A DNA stretch of 64,000 nucleotides from an archaeon (GCA_024256265.1 JACGUK010000003.1:1-64000); one strand, 5' to 3'; positions 26,641 through 35,916 are shown, numbered from the stretch's first letter. Notes: generated from the sequence alone by a model not told the origin. Translations and numbers: made by a program.

Positions 26641-28154
26641 CTTAGATCACTTATAACATAACCATTATCTTTTCTTTCAATGTACTTTCTTTCAGGAGTA
26701 TTCATGCATCTAGCTATGGATTCTAAAATGATTTCAAAAGCAGAGAGATAGAGCCCATCACTGTATTTTTTGTTTTCCAAAAATTTATTTATGACTGAAC
26801 TTAATTCCAGATGCATCCTTAATTTTGAGACTATCTTCTGATTTATTCGTAAGTAGCTTTGCCCGTTTAATGGTTCTCCTATCTTTCTTAATTCTTCATA
26901 AAATTCTTCAAATTTATCCTCTGGAATCTTCTGGTATAATTCTCTGCAAACATCATTTATAGCCATCTCTACAAGTCTTTTTATTATTTCTTCTTTTGTC
27001 TCCCTTATACCATATATGAGCTCAATTCTACCCATGAGTGCTAGTTTCACAGTATCATAAGAATCCCCATAATCTGATAGTAAAGGATTCTCTCTTTCAT
27101 TCCTAATGGCTGCTGATTTTAGATGATCGAAGAGCTTGATGGTAGCTCTACAAGAGGGCTCTGAATCTATTTTACTCGCTATATCACGCCTCTCTTTATC
27201 TCTAGCATATCTAACGATTCTAGCCAATATCCTTAAATGCCAATCAGGAATTTCTGGCTCTAAGCCTTTTACTTTCACCAAATACATGTTTCTTTTTCCT
27301 ATTTCAATCTCTTCTTCTAGAGTTTCAGGAGGACCTATCTCTATTTCTTCCATTCTATCTAAAAGTGGCTCTTTGATAGGGCTTGTACCTCTATAGTTTG
27401 CAGGATTTGTTGCAGCCAATATAACTGCATCAAGCCTAAAAGGGACTATATCTCCTTCTGTGGTTGTTACTTGCTTCTCCTCAAAAAGCTCATGAAGTAA
27501 TGTTTGAAGAGACGAGGGTATTGCTCCAAGCTCATCAAAATAGCCAACTCCTCTATGGGCTTTAAGAGCCCTTCCAGGGATGAATACTTCTGGATGATCG
27601 AGATCGTAGCCTTCTCTAATCTTTTGAATAGAAATGCCACCTATCAATTGCCTTGTAGTAAGCATAGGGTCTCCTGGAATTCTTACCCATATTCTTGGAA
27701 CCCATGCAATTTCAACTCTATCATGCTCAATTATCTTCTCCTTGCAAGAGAAGCATGAAGGATGAGTAGGATCATCATAAATCTTACAGCCTTTTATGGC
27801 TAATATCTTATCTGGGAGAAGCTTTGCTATGGATTTTGAAAAAGTTGTTTTACCATAGCCTTTCTTCCCTTTAAAGAGTAGGGCAGAGCCAGAAAGCGAA
27901 GCGTTTTTTATCAATTCTTTCTCTCTCTTCTTGCCAATTACATCTGGAAAAGGGTCCTCGCCTTTCTTTTCACATTCTAATATCTTCTCTCTGATATAAT
28001 CCACTGGAGATTTTGAGTGGAAATATATGTATGGCTCATTCCAAATATCAACCTCACGCTCATCTAAAATGTAATGAGGAGCATTATTCCTATTAACCTC
28101 TATCTCCTCAAAGAGCAGATCAGTAGACATCTTTGGCTTTACTCTTATATCCAT
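26637..28154 (-). CDS. MoxR/Mg-chelatase-like AAA+ ATPase
   Basis: 505 residues. Walker A is FKGKKGYGKTTFSK near residue 93; Walker B is GVGYFDELGAI near 203; sensor-like segment AVILAATNPANYRG near 243, and arginine finger region PLLDRMEEIEI near 263. A short Cys motif (HPSCFSCKEK) is inserted between Walker A and B and may bind metal. This is the ATPase partner of the VWA protein, resembling ChlI. The target may be a metalloprotein or a tetrapyrrole chelatase; no chelatase large subunit (BchH/CobN) is in the window. Confidence 0.87.
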   Translation of the reverse strand: MDIRVKPKMSTDLLFEEIEVNRNNAPHYILDEREVDIWNEPYIYFHSKSPVDYIREKILECEKKGEDPFPDVIGKKREKELIKNASLSGSALLFKGKKGYGKTTFSKSIAKLLPDKILAIKGCKIYDDPTHPSCFSCKEKIIEHDRVEIAWVPRIWVRIPGDPMLTTRQLIGGISIQKIREGYDLDHPEVFIPGRALKAHRGVGYFDELGAIPSSLQTLLHELFEEKQVTTTEGDIVPFRLDAVILAATNPANYRGTSPIKEPLLDRMEEIEIGPPETLEEEIEIGKRNMYLVKVKGLEPEIPDWHLRILARIVRYARDKERRDIASKIDSEPSCRATIKLFDHLKSAAIRNERENPLLSDYGDSYDTVKLALMGRIELIYGIRETKEEIIKRLVEMAINDVCRELYQKIPEDKFEEFYEELRKIGEPLNGQSYLRINQKIVSKLRMHLELSSVINKFLENKKYSDGLYLSAFEIILESIARCMNTPERKYIERKDNGYVISDLR

Positions 28155-28317
28155 ACTTTACACTTGCCATGATTATCTTCTCTTTAGAATAATAACGTTT
28201 TGTTTTAATTGAATAGACTTGCCATTTACGTTGATTTTGCTACCAAAGTTCCACTGAGAATTATGTTAGGAGTTAGCTTTCTATGTGTTAATTTTTGCAT
28301 TAGATATACTAAAAAGT

Positions 28318-30099
28318 TTAGAAATTCATTGCATTAAGAATTTCTTCTGGTAAGCCAGGGCACTGAATGCTTAGGTAGTATTTACTCTTAATTATTTGAG
28401 CTTTTATAAGTTCTCGTATTTCTTTCATGAAATGGTAAGTAAAAGGATTCAACTCTCTAAGTCTATCTTTTGAGATGCCCTCAACTTTAATTGGTACAAG
28501 TACTCTCTCACCCCATATAGGATGAGGCTCATATTCAACAGCTTCTCTAGCAGCTTGAAGCAAGAATAACTCTGTTTCTTCTATCGTTGGACTTGTACCA
28601 CCAATAGGCTTGGGAATGCCATTTGATCCTGTTTTAAGTTTTGATCTAGGCATCGTATAACTCTTCTCACCAAGTTTTTCTTCAACCCACTCATATTCTG
28701 AGCCTATTTTACCAACAGTGCTTAGTAAGTATAAATCAACCGGACTACCTTTCTCTTTTCTCTTCTTCAATATTTTATAAAATCTAATTACATGCGCAAC
28801 ATTACTAACTCCCATCGTAAAAGGTAAACAATATCTAGACTCATACAATTCTTTACCAACTACAGCTAAAGATTGAGCAGGATGGCCAACTGTTCTACCA
28901 TCTGCTAATACTTTAGCAGCAAATGCTAAATCTTCTATCTTAACCCAAGCATAATCACAGAAATTTCCTGGACTTATAAATACTGCCATATTTAATGGAT
29001 CGCTTGAATCTATCTGACCATCAAAATAACCAGTATCCTCTAAGTTAAACACACTTCTAGCATTTCGATTTTGTGCCTCCTGATATTGAAAAAGTTTTCC
29101 TTCTAAGTTTGGATTTCCATCTGGTCCAAATTCTGTATTCTCATGTAAGGCTCGAGGAGACATTGCTGCACGTAAAAGGGGAAGTTGGAATTCTGTTACA
29201 TCTTCAGTCTTAGTCCAAGAACCTCTTTCTGAGCCATAAACTCGATCTTCGAATATAGCTACAATATCATCATTCCTTATTACTTGGTCTGATACATATT
29301 CAGTTGGATTTATATCAAATTGCTGAATGAATAAATGTTTGTTGTGTTCACCAAAGATATACATACCGTGTGTTGATTTTCCAGTACCAGTTAATCCCCA
29401 AACACACATCACAATTCTTTTAGATTTTCCATCAATTTTTTTTATAGTAAATTCTTTAAGAGCTGCATGTTCGCCACATCCACCTTTTTTATAAACATAA
29501 TAAATCCAATGTGATAAAAATCCTTTTTTTACCTCACCCTGATATGAGCTACAAGTCACAATAGTATAATCATGGCAAGGAAAGCGAATTACTCGAAGCA
29601 TTTGATTCGTTCCAGGTACATTTTGATTTCCTAAGTAATGAGGAATATCGATAAGCATTACATCTGGCTCTTCTTCTGGAGGGGCTGGAAAGTTTATTTG
29701 TGTCCATCTGTAAGCAATGTCTGGGAATTGAGGATCACAATATAATCGAGCATGCATTTTAACAGGAGAATTGTTTGATCCTAAGTAACAGTCGACTTGA
29801 ATTAAAGGACCTTGAGCTAAAATGTGTTCGAGTACACGCATCATTAAAAACTTATGCTCAGTTTTTAAATCTTCATCCCGCTCAATTACTACACTTCCAG
29901 CTGCAGATCGATGCCAAATATTTGAAGCCCAGCCCCAAGCATTGTTCTTAAATCTTGTACCATAAAGTTTTGCTCTCTCAAATAAATCTGGTGGATTATT
30001 TAAGATTGCTGTAATTCCAGCTCTCTCTTTTATCTCAATAATCTTAAAGAAGAGTTGCTTAAATCCTTCAATCGTGATTTCTTCTTGTTTTATTAACAT
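28318..30099 (-). CDS. pckA: Phosphoenolpyruvate carboxykinase, ATP-type
   Basis: 593 residues, longer than the usual 520-550. The P-loop GLTGTGKSTHGMY near 234 is the ATP-type PEPCK kinase-1a motif; the acidic metal loop around IFEDRVYGSE and the N-terminal WHRSAAGSV also fit. It interconverts oxaloacetate plus ATP with PEP and CO2, for gluconeogenesis or anaplerosis. Many family positions are divergent, so I call it ATP-type by the P-loop more than by overall match. A 36-residue ORF overlaps its start. Confidence 0.8.
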   Translation of the reverse strand: MLIKQEEITIEGFKQLFFKIIEIKERAGITAILNNPPDLFERAKLYGTRFKNNAWGWASNIWHRSAAGSVVIERDEDLKTEHKFLMMRVLEHILAQGPLIQVDCYLGSNNSPVKMHARLYCDPQFPDIAYRWTQINFPAPPEEEPDVMLIDIPHYLGNQNVPGTNQMLRVIRFPCHDYTIVTCSSYQGEVKKGFLSHWIYYVYKKGGCGEHAALKEFTIKKIDGKSKRIVMCVWGLTGTGKSTHGMYIFGEHNKHLFIQQFDINPTEYVSDQVIRNDDIVAIFEDRVYGSERGSWTKTEDVTEFQLPLLRAAMSPRALHENTEFGPDGNPNLEGKLFQYQEAQNRNARSVFNLEDTGYFDGQIDSSDPLNMAVFISPGNFCDYAWVKIEDLAFAAKVLADGRTVGHPAQSLAVVGKELYESRYCLPFTMGVSNVAHVIRFYKILKKRKEKGSPVDLYLLSTVGKIGSEYEWVEEKLGEKSYTMPRSKLKTGSNGIPKPIGGTSPTIEETELFLLQAAREAVEYEPHPIWGERVLVPIKVEGISKDRLRELNPFTYHFMKEIRELIKAQIIKSKYYLSIQCPGLPEEILNAMNF

Positions 30100-30203
30100 T
30101 CTAAGGGATCTCCCTCTACCTTTGGTTTAACAAGCTTAGGATGAATTACATTAGGCTGATTATACAAATCCTCTACTGCGCTCAAGACGCCCTTATAGCT
30201 CAT
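30093..30203 (-). CDS. Possible 36-residue leader ORF coupled to pckA
   Basis: ATG at 30203 opens a 36-codon frame (begins MSYKGVLSAVEDLY) that ends with TAA at 30095-30093, overlapping the pckA ATG by 7 nt. The overlap fits translational coupling. It could be a regulatory leader peptide, a small subunit, or the detached N-terminus of pckA. No family recognised. Confidence 0.4.
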   Translation of the reverse strand: MSYKGVLSAVEDLYNQPNVIHPKLVKPKVEGDPLEC

Positions 30204-30338
30204 ACTACCATTGCCTATGTTATTGTGTAAATAAAGTTTTTATCAGATTTTTAAACTTTAAATTAGGTTGTACCTCTCATAGACTGTTAATTAACAAAAT
30301 TTATATGTTATAAGCTGTAGTTGGCAGTGGTGATAGGA

Positions 30339-30701
30339 TTGTCAAAAGAAGATGAAATGTTGGAGGAGCTCAGACGTATTAGGGAACTACTTGAGCCCAA
30401 GCCTACATCACCTCCAAAAGGCTTATGGAAAGAGTTTATGGACTTTATCTCAAAATATAAGGTGATGGGACTGGCGGTTGCCTTTATTCTTGGGCTTTAC
30501 CTCGGTGCACTGGTCCAAGCTCTCGTGAACGATTTGATTATGCCTATAATTCAGTTGGCAATGCCAGGCATTCAGTGGGAATTAATTGAAGTTGGACCCT
30601 TCCGCGTTGGGCATTTCATAGGCGCCTTGATAACCTTCATACTCGTTGCCTTTGTAATATTCATCATAGTGAAAATGACTAAACGTTGGGAAATAGAGTA
30701 G
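30339..30701 (+). CDS. mscL: MscL-like mechanosensitive channel family protein
   Basis: About 120 residues. A charged N-terminal helix (EDEMLEELRRIRELLEP) comes before the MscL-type core (WKEFMDFISKYKVMGLAVAFILG, then VNDLIMPII), a periplasmic-like loop, and a second helix ending KMTKRWE. MscL opens as a homopentamer under membrane tension. Here the charged helix precedes TM1, unlike the C-terminal bundle of bacterial MscL. Start chosen as TTG 30339 because GGTGAT sits just before it; the frame opens at 30321. Confidence 0.75.
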   Translation: MSKEDEMLEELRRIRELLEPKPTSPPKGLWKEFMDFISKYKVMGLAVAFILGLYLGALVQALVNDLIMPIIQLAMPGIQWELIEVGPFRVGHFIGALITFILVAFVIFIIVKMTKRWEIE

Positions 30702-30827
30702 CGGAGCGCAGTTCTCCTATTTTAATCAAGACTTCCGCTAGGTAGAATATGGGTTGAAAATCTTAACAAACATCAAACTTATAATAAAAAAGAATAAATA
30801 ATCAATTAACATAAAAGAGGTTAGCAG

Positions 30828-31802
30828 ATGAACCTTCTAAAGCTTCGCTTATCCATGATAGGCACCTTAGCCTTCTTGATAGCTCTTTCTACTCTATTCT
30901 TTACAATTATTCTCAGCTTGGTAGGCACATTAAATATCATCTTACTAGTATCTCTTGTATTGGCTTTTAACCTCATACAATGGCTTATTGCTCCTTACAT
31001 CATCGATGCTATGTATAGAGTTAAAGCGATATCAAGAAATGATGATCCAAAACTTTATGGCATAGTCGAGAGGCTAAGCCGAAAAGCCAATATAAAGATG
31101 CCAAAGGTGATGATAGCTAAGATTCCTATCCCAAATGCCTTTGCTTATGGCTCTCCTATAGCAGGAAGAAGGGTGGCAGTTACTGAGAAATTGCTAAAGA
31201 CGCTTGAAGATGAGGAAGTAGAGGCTGTTATAGGACATGAGTTGGGTCATCTTAAGCATAGGGATGTCCAGATAATGATGTTCGCCTCAGTCCTTCCAGC
31301 TATCTTTTACTTCATAGCATACTCCTTCATGCTCTCTGCTTGGACTAGCGGGTATAGAGGAGAGAGGAATGGTAGCTTGGCTATATTGATAGGGCTTGCA
31401 AGTATGGTCATATATTGGATACTATCCCTCTTCGTATTAGGATTGAGCAGATTAAGAGAGTACTATGCTGATAGGCATAGTGTTGCAATAGTGGACGATG
31501 GCTCTCGTAAATTATCTGAGGCTTTGGCTAAGATAGTTGACTATAGCGCTAATATGAAATATCATTCACGTCAGCAGGCAAGTGCATTTAATAGCTTTCG
31601 ATCTTTATTCATATCCGATCCAGAAAGAGCTGATAGAGACTATCAGGAGATGGCAGGTGTTTCTGGACACGCGACAGATAGACAACTCGTTGATAGAATA
31701 ATCTCAAGAAGGGTTACATCAGCAGATAAGATTTTGGAGCTGTTTTCAACTCATCCTAACATAGTTAAGCGCCTCAGAGCTTTGCAAAGATCAAGTTTTT
31801 AA
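30828..31802 (+). CDS. htpX: HtpX-type M48 zinc metalloprotease
   Basis: 324 residues. Two N-terminal helices (about 10-60), then the zinc site HELGHLKH near 140 and the third ligand in SRLREYYADRHSV near 210, with further hydrophobic helices between. HtpX degrades misfolded membrane proteins from the cytoplasmic face. ATG start with AGAGGTTAG upstream. Followed after 31 nt by an unknown gene on the same strand. Confidence 0.93.
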   Translation: MNLLKLRLSMIGTLAFLIALSTLFFTIILSLVGTLNIILLVSLVLAFNLIQWLIAPYIIDAMYRVKAISRNDDPKLYGIVERLSRKANIKMPKVMIAKIPIPNAFAYGSPIAGRRVAVTEKLLKTLEDEEVEAVIGHELGHLKHRDVQIMMFASVLPAIFYFIAYSFMLSAWTSGYRGERNGSLAILIGLASMVIYWILSLFVLGLSRLREYYADRHSVAIVDDGSRKLSEALAKIVDYSANMKYHSRQQASAFNSFRSLFISDPERADRDYQEMAGVSGHATDRQLVDRIISRRVTSADKILELFSTHPNIVKRLRALQRSSF

Positions 31803-31833
31803 AAGGATAAAAGGGACTTTTAAGAGAAGTTTT

Positions 31834-32349
31834 ATGATGATATCATCCTCTGATGCTAAAAGAGATATCTTCAATCTTTATAACAAAAAGCCAAGAGGAT
31901 GGCATGTCTTCATAAAAAAGGATCAAAGAGGATACTATGATACCATAGTTGTTCATGGAAAAGATGTCTGGTTCATAAAAGAGGAGCAGGTCAAGCCTTA
32001 TGAGTTGATTGGCTTCGGTATTAAAGAGGAGATAGAAGATAAAGAAGCTTTTAAGAGCATAAGACCATATCAATTTGGCTTTAGACCAGTATCTGGAGAA
32101 CTCGTAGATAATATCATGGAAACCTTCAGCAAGGGTAAAAATTTAGATAGTGTAATTAATAAGATCATGAGCGAAAAACCATTGCCTATTGATAGGATAA
32201 AGAGCGAATTGATGGTCCAAGGTCCTGTATACTATACTAAGCCTATAAACCTGACATCGAATCAAAGTGAATTAGATATGAAGCTCAGAATAGAGTTAGA
32301 AAAGCTTCTATACAAAAAGTATCCTCATTTGCTCACTACTTACCTTTGA
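31834..32349 (+). CDS. Hypothetical protein, 171 residues
   Basis: A soluble, charged protein with no family I recognise. The first half is aromatic and beta-like (RGWHVFIKKDQRGYYDTIVV), the second half helical. No signal, membrane or metal motif. It is 31 nt after htpX and may share its transcript, hinting at a membrane-quality or regulatory role only by position. Confidence 0.6.
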   Translation: MMISSSDAKRDIFNLYNKKPRGWHVFIKKDQRGYYDTIVVHGKDVWFIKEEQVKPYELIGFGIKEEIEDKEAFKSIRPYQFGFRPVSGELVDNIMETFSKGKNLDSVINKIMSEKPLPIDRIKSELMVQGPVYYTKPINLTSNQSELDMKLRIELEKLLYKKYPHLLTTYL

Positions 32350-32411
32350 TTCTATTACGAATTCGAACAGAATTTTATATGCATATATAACATGTTTAAG
32401 AATGAATCTGT

Positions 32412-33794
32412 TTGAGCAAGGAAGCACCTGTAGATAAAACGTGTGATTTCTTTCAGAGGGGAGGACAGGCCCTTCTTATCAAGGGTGAAGCTGGGACAGG
32501 GAAGACAACCTTCGCCTTGGAACTCTTAAGGGTTCATGGCAAGGGTGGGAAGGGAGTATACATATCGACAAGAGTTTCCCCAAAGAAGCTTTACAGTCAG
32601 TTCAAATGGTTAGAAGAGATTGTTAAGCCAGAGCATATTATATCAACAAATTACCAACCAGATGAAACCAAGTTCGAGGATATGAGATTAGGTGATTGTA
32701 TGGTTCTTCTAGAGAAGATCATGGGTGCGATCAGGGCTCTGAAGACGCCTGTTATGGTGCTCGACACATGGGATGGAATAGTGAAAGGGATGAATGAGGA
32801 GGAGAGGATAAAGGTTGAGAAGACTCTTATTGCGATGGTTGACTCCTCTGAAGCAATAGTCATCTTTGTTAGCGAAGAGCCTGAGAGGACGACTATGGAC
32901 TATTCTGTAGATGGGGTCATCACACTTAGCATGGAAGAGCTTGATGGTAGGAGGATCAGGGAGGCAGAGATAAACAAACTAAGAGGTACTCAAATAACAC
33001 AACACAGGCATCTCTTCACTCTAAAGGACGGAAGGTTTCAACAGTTTGAGCTTTTCAAGCCGAAAACACCAGACAAACTCAAGAAGTTCAAACCCATACC
33101 TCATAATGACACATATTTCTCCACAGGCATAAAGGACTTGGATGGGATATTGGGCGGAGGTCTACCAAGGGGAAGCTACAATCTTTTAGAGGTAGGAGAA
33201 AATATTCCTATTCAAGCTCTCCAATTCTTCCTCGCCCCGATTAAATGCAATTTTGCCAGTCAAGGCAATGGAGTCTTCATCGTTCCTGCAAATGGGATGA
33301 GCACAAAGCAAGTGAAAGATTTCATCGAACCATACCTAGACGGCAAGGTCTTCGGTAAGTCTGTAAGAATAGGCGACTACAGTAAAGATATTCAAGACTA
33401 TTCTATCCCACTCAAAGGAGAGTGTGTTAGAGAAGATTTTGAAACATTCTGGAAACCGATTTTTGACTTCAAGAGTGAAACGAAGGAGCCATTGCTAACA
33501 GTATTAGGCTATGACACATTAGAATATAGATATGGTAAAGATTTATTGGCAATGGTTGCAATAGTTGGTGAATCGTCTTCAAGAGTAAGAGATCAAAAAG
33601 ATGTTAGAATCAACATCGCCAGACCGACTATGAATCTTATACATCAGTTGAGGGATGTATCAGATATACACATTAAGTTGCTCGAAATCAATGGAAGGAT
33701 TTGTTTATGCGGAGAAAAACCAAGAACATGCTTTTACAATGTTATGGATGTTTCCGAGGGCTTTCCTCAAGTGAGGCTTACACCAATCGAGTAG
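32412..33794 (+). CDS. KaiC/RecA-superfamily ATPase with two domains
   Basis: 460 residues. The N-terminal RecA-like domain has Walker A KGEAGTGKTTFALELL near 25 and Walker B-like VMVLDTW near 114. A second domain starts near 235 with the KaiC-type STGIKDLDGILGGGLPRGS, but its P-loop region reads EVGENIPIQ and is degenerate. This recalls archaeal GvpD/KaiC-like signalling ATPases with one active and one structural domain. It forms a tight unit with the 100-residue gene that follows after 10 nt. Base composition is visibly richer in G+C than the neighbours. TTG start. Confidence 0.82.
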   Translation: MSKEAPVDKTCDFFQRGGQALLIKGEAGTGKTTFALELLRVHGKGGKGVYISTRVSPKKLYSQFKWLEEIVKPEHIISTNYQPDETKFEDMRLGDCMVLLEKIMGAIRALKTPVMVLDTWDGIVKGMNEEERIKVEKTLIAMVDSSEAIVIFVSEEPERTTMDYSVDGVITLSMEELDGRRIREAEINKLRGTQITQHRHLFTLKDGRFQQFELFKPKTPDKLKKFKPIPHNDTYFSTGIKDLDGILGGGLPRGSYNLLEVGENIPIQALQFFLAPIKCNFASQGNGVFIVPANGMSTKQVKDFIEPYLDGKVFGKSVRIGDYSKDIQDYSIPLKGECVREDFETFWKPIFDFKSETKEPLLTVLGYDTLEYRYGKDLLAMVAIVGESSSRVRDQKDVRINIARPTMNLIHQLRDVSDIHIKLLEINGRICLCGEKPRTCFYNVMDVSEGFPQVRLTPIE

Positions 33795-33804
33795 AGGTGG
33801 AACT

Positions 33805-34107
33805 ATGCAAGAAATCGATGAAATTCTTCTTGTGTCCATACAGGAAATCCTAAAAAATATACTTGGTGAAAATGCTGAACAGGCAGTTCTCTGGCATTTG
33901 AGCAGGTTTTATGGTATTGAGAAATCTGAAATCCCTAACAAGATTGGTGCCTTTAATACTGCGTTGAGGGATATGTTCGGTTCAGGGGCATTGGTATTCG
34001 AAAGGGTCATCATAAGGAGCCTCTACTCCAAGAAGGGATGCAGATACGAAGAAAGAGAGAGCTGGAGTTTCACTGACTACATTGAGTATGTTAAGAGGTT
34101 ACCGTAA
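33805..34107 (+). CDS. Small helical partner protein of the KaiC-like ATPase
   Basis: 100 residues, ATG start with GAGGTGG upstream. Mostly helical, with a motif-like run LRDMFGSGALVFERVIIRSLY in the middle. It resembles small archaeal proteins of unknown function often found beside KaiC/GvpD-like ATPases; I give no family name. Tight spacing suggests a protein partner. Confidence 0.65.
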   Translation: MQEIDEILLVSIQEILKNILGENAEQAVLWHLSRFYGIEKSEIPNKIGAFNTALRDMFGSGALVFERVIIRSLYSKKGCRYEERESWSFTDYIEYVKRLP

Positions 34108-34304
34108 AGAGTTACTAGAAAGGGCTTCGATCTCCGAGGAAATCTAGATATAGTAGATGGGGTGATAGAAACAAAGACCGAAGAGACGCAAGAAGGTCTT
34201 CAAAAATTATATTCGCATATCCAAGATGAAGGATGTAAGACATTCGACCAATTGGGTGCCATATGAAGTGCATCTTGATCGAGGGTTGTTGAAGAAGTAG
34301 TTTT

Positions 34305-34742
34305 TTATATTTTCTTATACATGACTAATGCATCTTCACCGTCTGGATAATAATTAGAGATAAAACCTATTTCTTCAAATCCTAATTTCCTGTAGAAGCT
34401 TATCGCCTCTATATTGCTTACCTTCACTTGAAGCTCCACACAATCAACTCTTTTTGAGAGAAAATTTAGGCTCTCTTCCATTAACTCGCTACCAATGCCC
34501 TTTCTTCTAAACTCAGGAATGACAGCTATGGATATTATATTGCCTTTACCACCTCTCACAGATGATATTACATATCCTACAATATGCCCATCTTCCTCAG
34601 CAACATAAAAGCCATCAGGCTCTCTCATCAAGAAGTAAAGAAAAGTGAAGTAATCGTAGGGATGCTTAAAGCATATTCTCTCAATCTGCAATACTTGATT
34701 CAAGTCATTTTCCTTACATCTTCTTAACATCATGAGCATCAA
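34305..34742 (-). CDS. rimI: GNAT N-acetyltransferase, RimI/Ard1-like
   Basis: 145 residues. Acetyl-CoA binding motif IAVIPEFRRKGIGSELMEE near 71-89 and the C-terminal FYRKLGFEEIG near 116 are diagnostic of GNAT; the N-terminal IERICFKHPYDYFTF matches the RimI/Naa10 group. It probably acetylates protein N-termini. Several closely spaced ATG codons at the 5' end leave the start uncertain by up to five residues. Divergent from tRNA-Phe. Confidence 0.88.
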   Translation of the reverse strand: MMLMMLRRCKENDLNQVLQIERICFKHPYDYFTFLYFLMREPDGFYVAEEDGHIVGYVISSVRGGKGNIISIAVIPEFRRKGIGSELMEESLNFLSKRVDCVELQVKVSNIEAISFYRKLGFEEIGFISNYYPDGEDALVMYKKI

Positions 34743-34826
34743 TAAAATTATGAATATTTTATATTAGTTCTTTTTAATGCTATAAAGAAAAAATTTTAAT
34801 AAGCAAATCTATAGCTTTAAGACTGT

Positions 34827-34922
34827 GCCGAGGTAGCTCAGCCTGGGAGAGCATCCGACTCATTTATGAAGAGGGTGAAGCTGAAGACCGGACTGTCGCA
34901 GGTTCAAGTCCTGCCCTCGGCA
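34827..34922 (+). tRNA. tRNA-Phe (GAA) with intron at position 30/31
   Basis: Acceptor GCCGAGG (34827-34833) pairs with CCTCGGC (34915-34921); A34922 is the discriminator. D arm GCTC/GAGC and T arm GCAGG-TTCAAGT-CCTGC are perfect. The anticodon stem needs TCCGG/CCGGA, but TCCG (34854-34857) and G34880 are separated by 22 nt. Loop CTGAAGA has anticodon GAA at 34883-34885. Without 34858-34879 the tRNA is 74 nt. CCA is not encoded. Confidence 0.93.
34858..34879 (+). other. Putative 22-nt tRNA intron at position 30/31 of tRNA-Phe
   Basis: Removing 34858-34879 restores a 5-bp stem TCCGG/CCGGA. Shifting the cut by one base either way destroys the 31-39 pair, so the position is fixed as 30/31, the same as the second intron of tRNA-Leu at 121-132. 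Confidence 0.8.
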
Positions 34923-35067
34923 CTCATATTTAAACTCAAAAAGAATTCATTGTTATTTGACTGCGCTTTATCCAGTCTTTTGCGGATCATCTCATTCATT
35001 CTATTCACGAACTCTTAGCCCATTTGAGCGAGCAGGGAGCAGTATGTAGCTATTGCACAATGACCTC

Positions 35068-35910
35068 CTATCGGATTCTTCCATCTTTAACTTCATATAT
35101 TATGTCAGTAATATGTTTGATATTTATCATGTCTATCTCCTCGATCATTCGATTGACCATTCTGCCAACAACTAGCACAAACACGTTCAACCCTCTTAAA
35201 GCAGCTAGAGCAGATGCCCTAGTGATGCCGAATTCAAGGTCAGCTTTGAGCCCTAACTTATTCAGAACAGCTCTTCCAACAGCTCCCATAACGCCTATTC
35301 TATCTGGTTTGAACTCCTCATAAAGCTTATGAACCTTAGCCAAGTCAACGGCTCTTGAGCCTCCTTCCTTTATGCTGGGTAGCTTGACAATCAAGATCTT
35401 CCCTTGTATTAATTTCACCTTACCTCTCAGATTCCTTAAGCCTAAATCTTCTCCTGGGCTGGCATCTGTAACAGCAATTCCAAATGCTTCAGCATTAGTA
35501 TGGTTCGGGGCCATAGCGTACAAAATACCATCTCTCATTATCAATCCCACCTCATCTCCTGCCTTTATCGGCTGTGTTGCCATAGCTGGCCATACACGTT
35601 CGATCTTTAGATCGTTTATAATTATGGAGACATGCCTCTCCAGATTCTTTGCGTCCTCACGCAATTTCTCAATCGCTTTAGGCGTTAGTCTGTAGTTCGC
35701 TCTCTCTGATCCAGCCTCCAAAAATCCTTCTTTCATCAATTTCTTAAAGTATTTTGAAACAGCTTGTATAGTGATTCCGAGTACATCACTTATATCCTTC
35801 TGCTTTACATGTGGTTGATTTCTCATTATCTCTAAGAGGATTTGGAACTTAGTGAATTCTCCCTTATCTCTTAAGAGGTTCATTTGGGCCGTTCTGCGTG
35901 ATTTACTCAA
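35068..35910 (-). CDS. HTH transcription regulator, candidate cobalt/corrinoid repressor
   Basis: 280 residues. An N-terminal winged HTH (QKDISDVLGITIQAVSKYFKKL near 38-59) is followed by a long sensor domain with Gly-rich segments (GVMGAVGRAVLNKLG near 208; ALAALRGLNVFVLVVGRMV near 233). The sensor domain resembles a large archaeal family without a settled name. It is divergent from cbiM, with 70 nt between the starts holding two palindromes, so autoregulation and control of the cobalt operon are likely. TTG start at 35910. Ligand is inferred from context only. Confidence 0.75.
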   Translation of the reverse strand: MSKSRRTAQMNLLRDKGEFTKFQILLEIMRNQPHVKQKDISDVLGITIQAVSKYFKKLMKEGFLEAGSERANYRLTPKAIEKLREDAKNLERHVSIIINDLKIERVWPAMATQPIKAGDEVGLIMRDGILYAMAPNHTNAEAFGIAVTDASPGEDLGLRNLRGKVKLIQGKILIVKLPSIKEGGSRAVDLAKVHKLYEEFKPDRIGVMGAVGRAVLNKLGLKADLEFGITRASALAALRGLNVFVLVVGRMVNRMIEEIDMINIKHITDIIYEVKDGRIR

Positions 35911-35916
35911 CCTGAC

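Noticed and set aside
34108..34304. Possible 30-40 codon frame from about 34160 to 34266
   Set aside because: No start with a clear ribosome-binding site and no recognised motif; noted only as open sequence between the KaiC-like partner gene and rimI.
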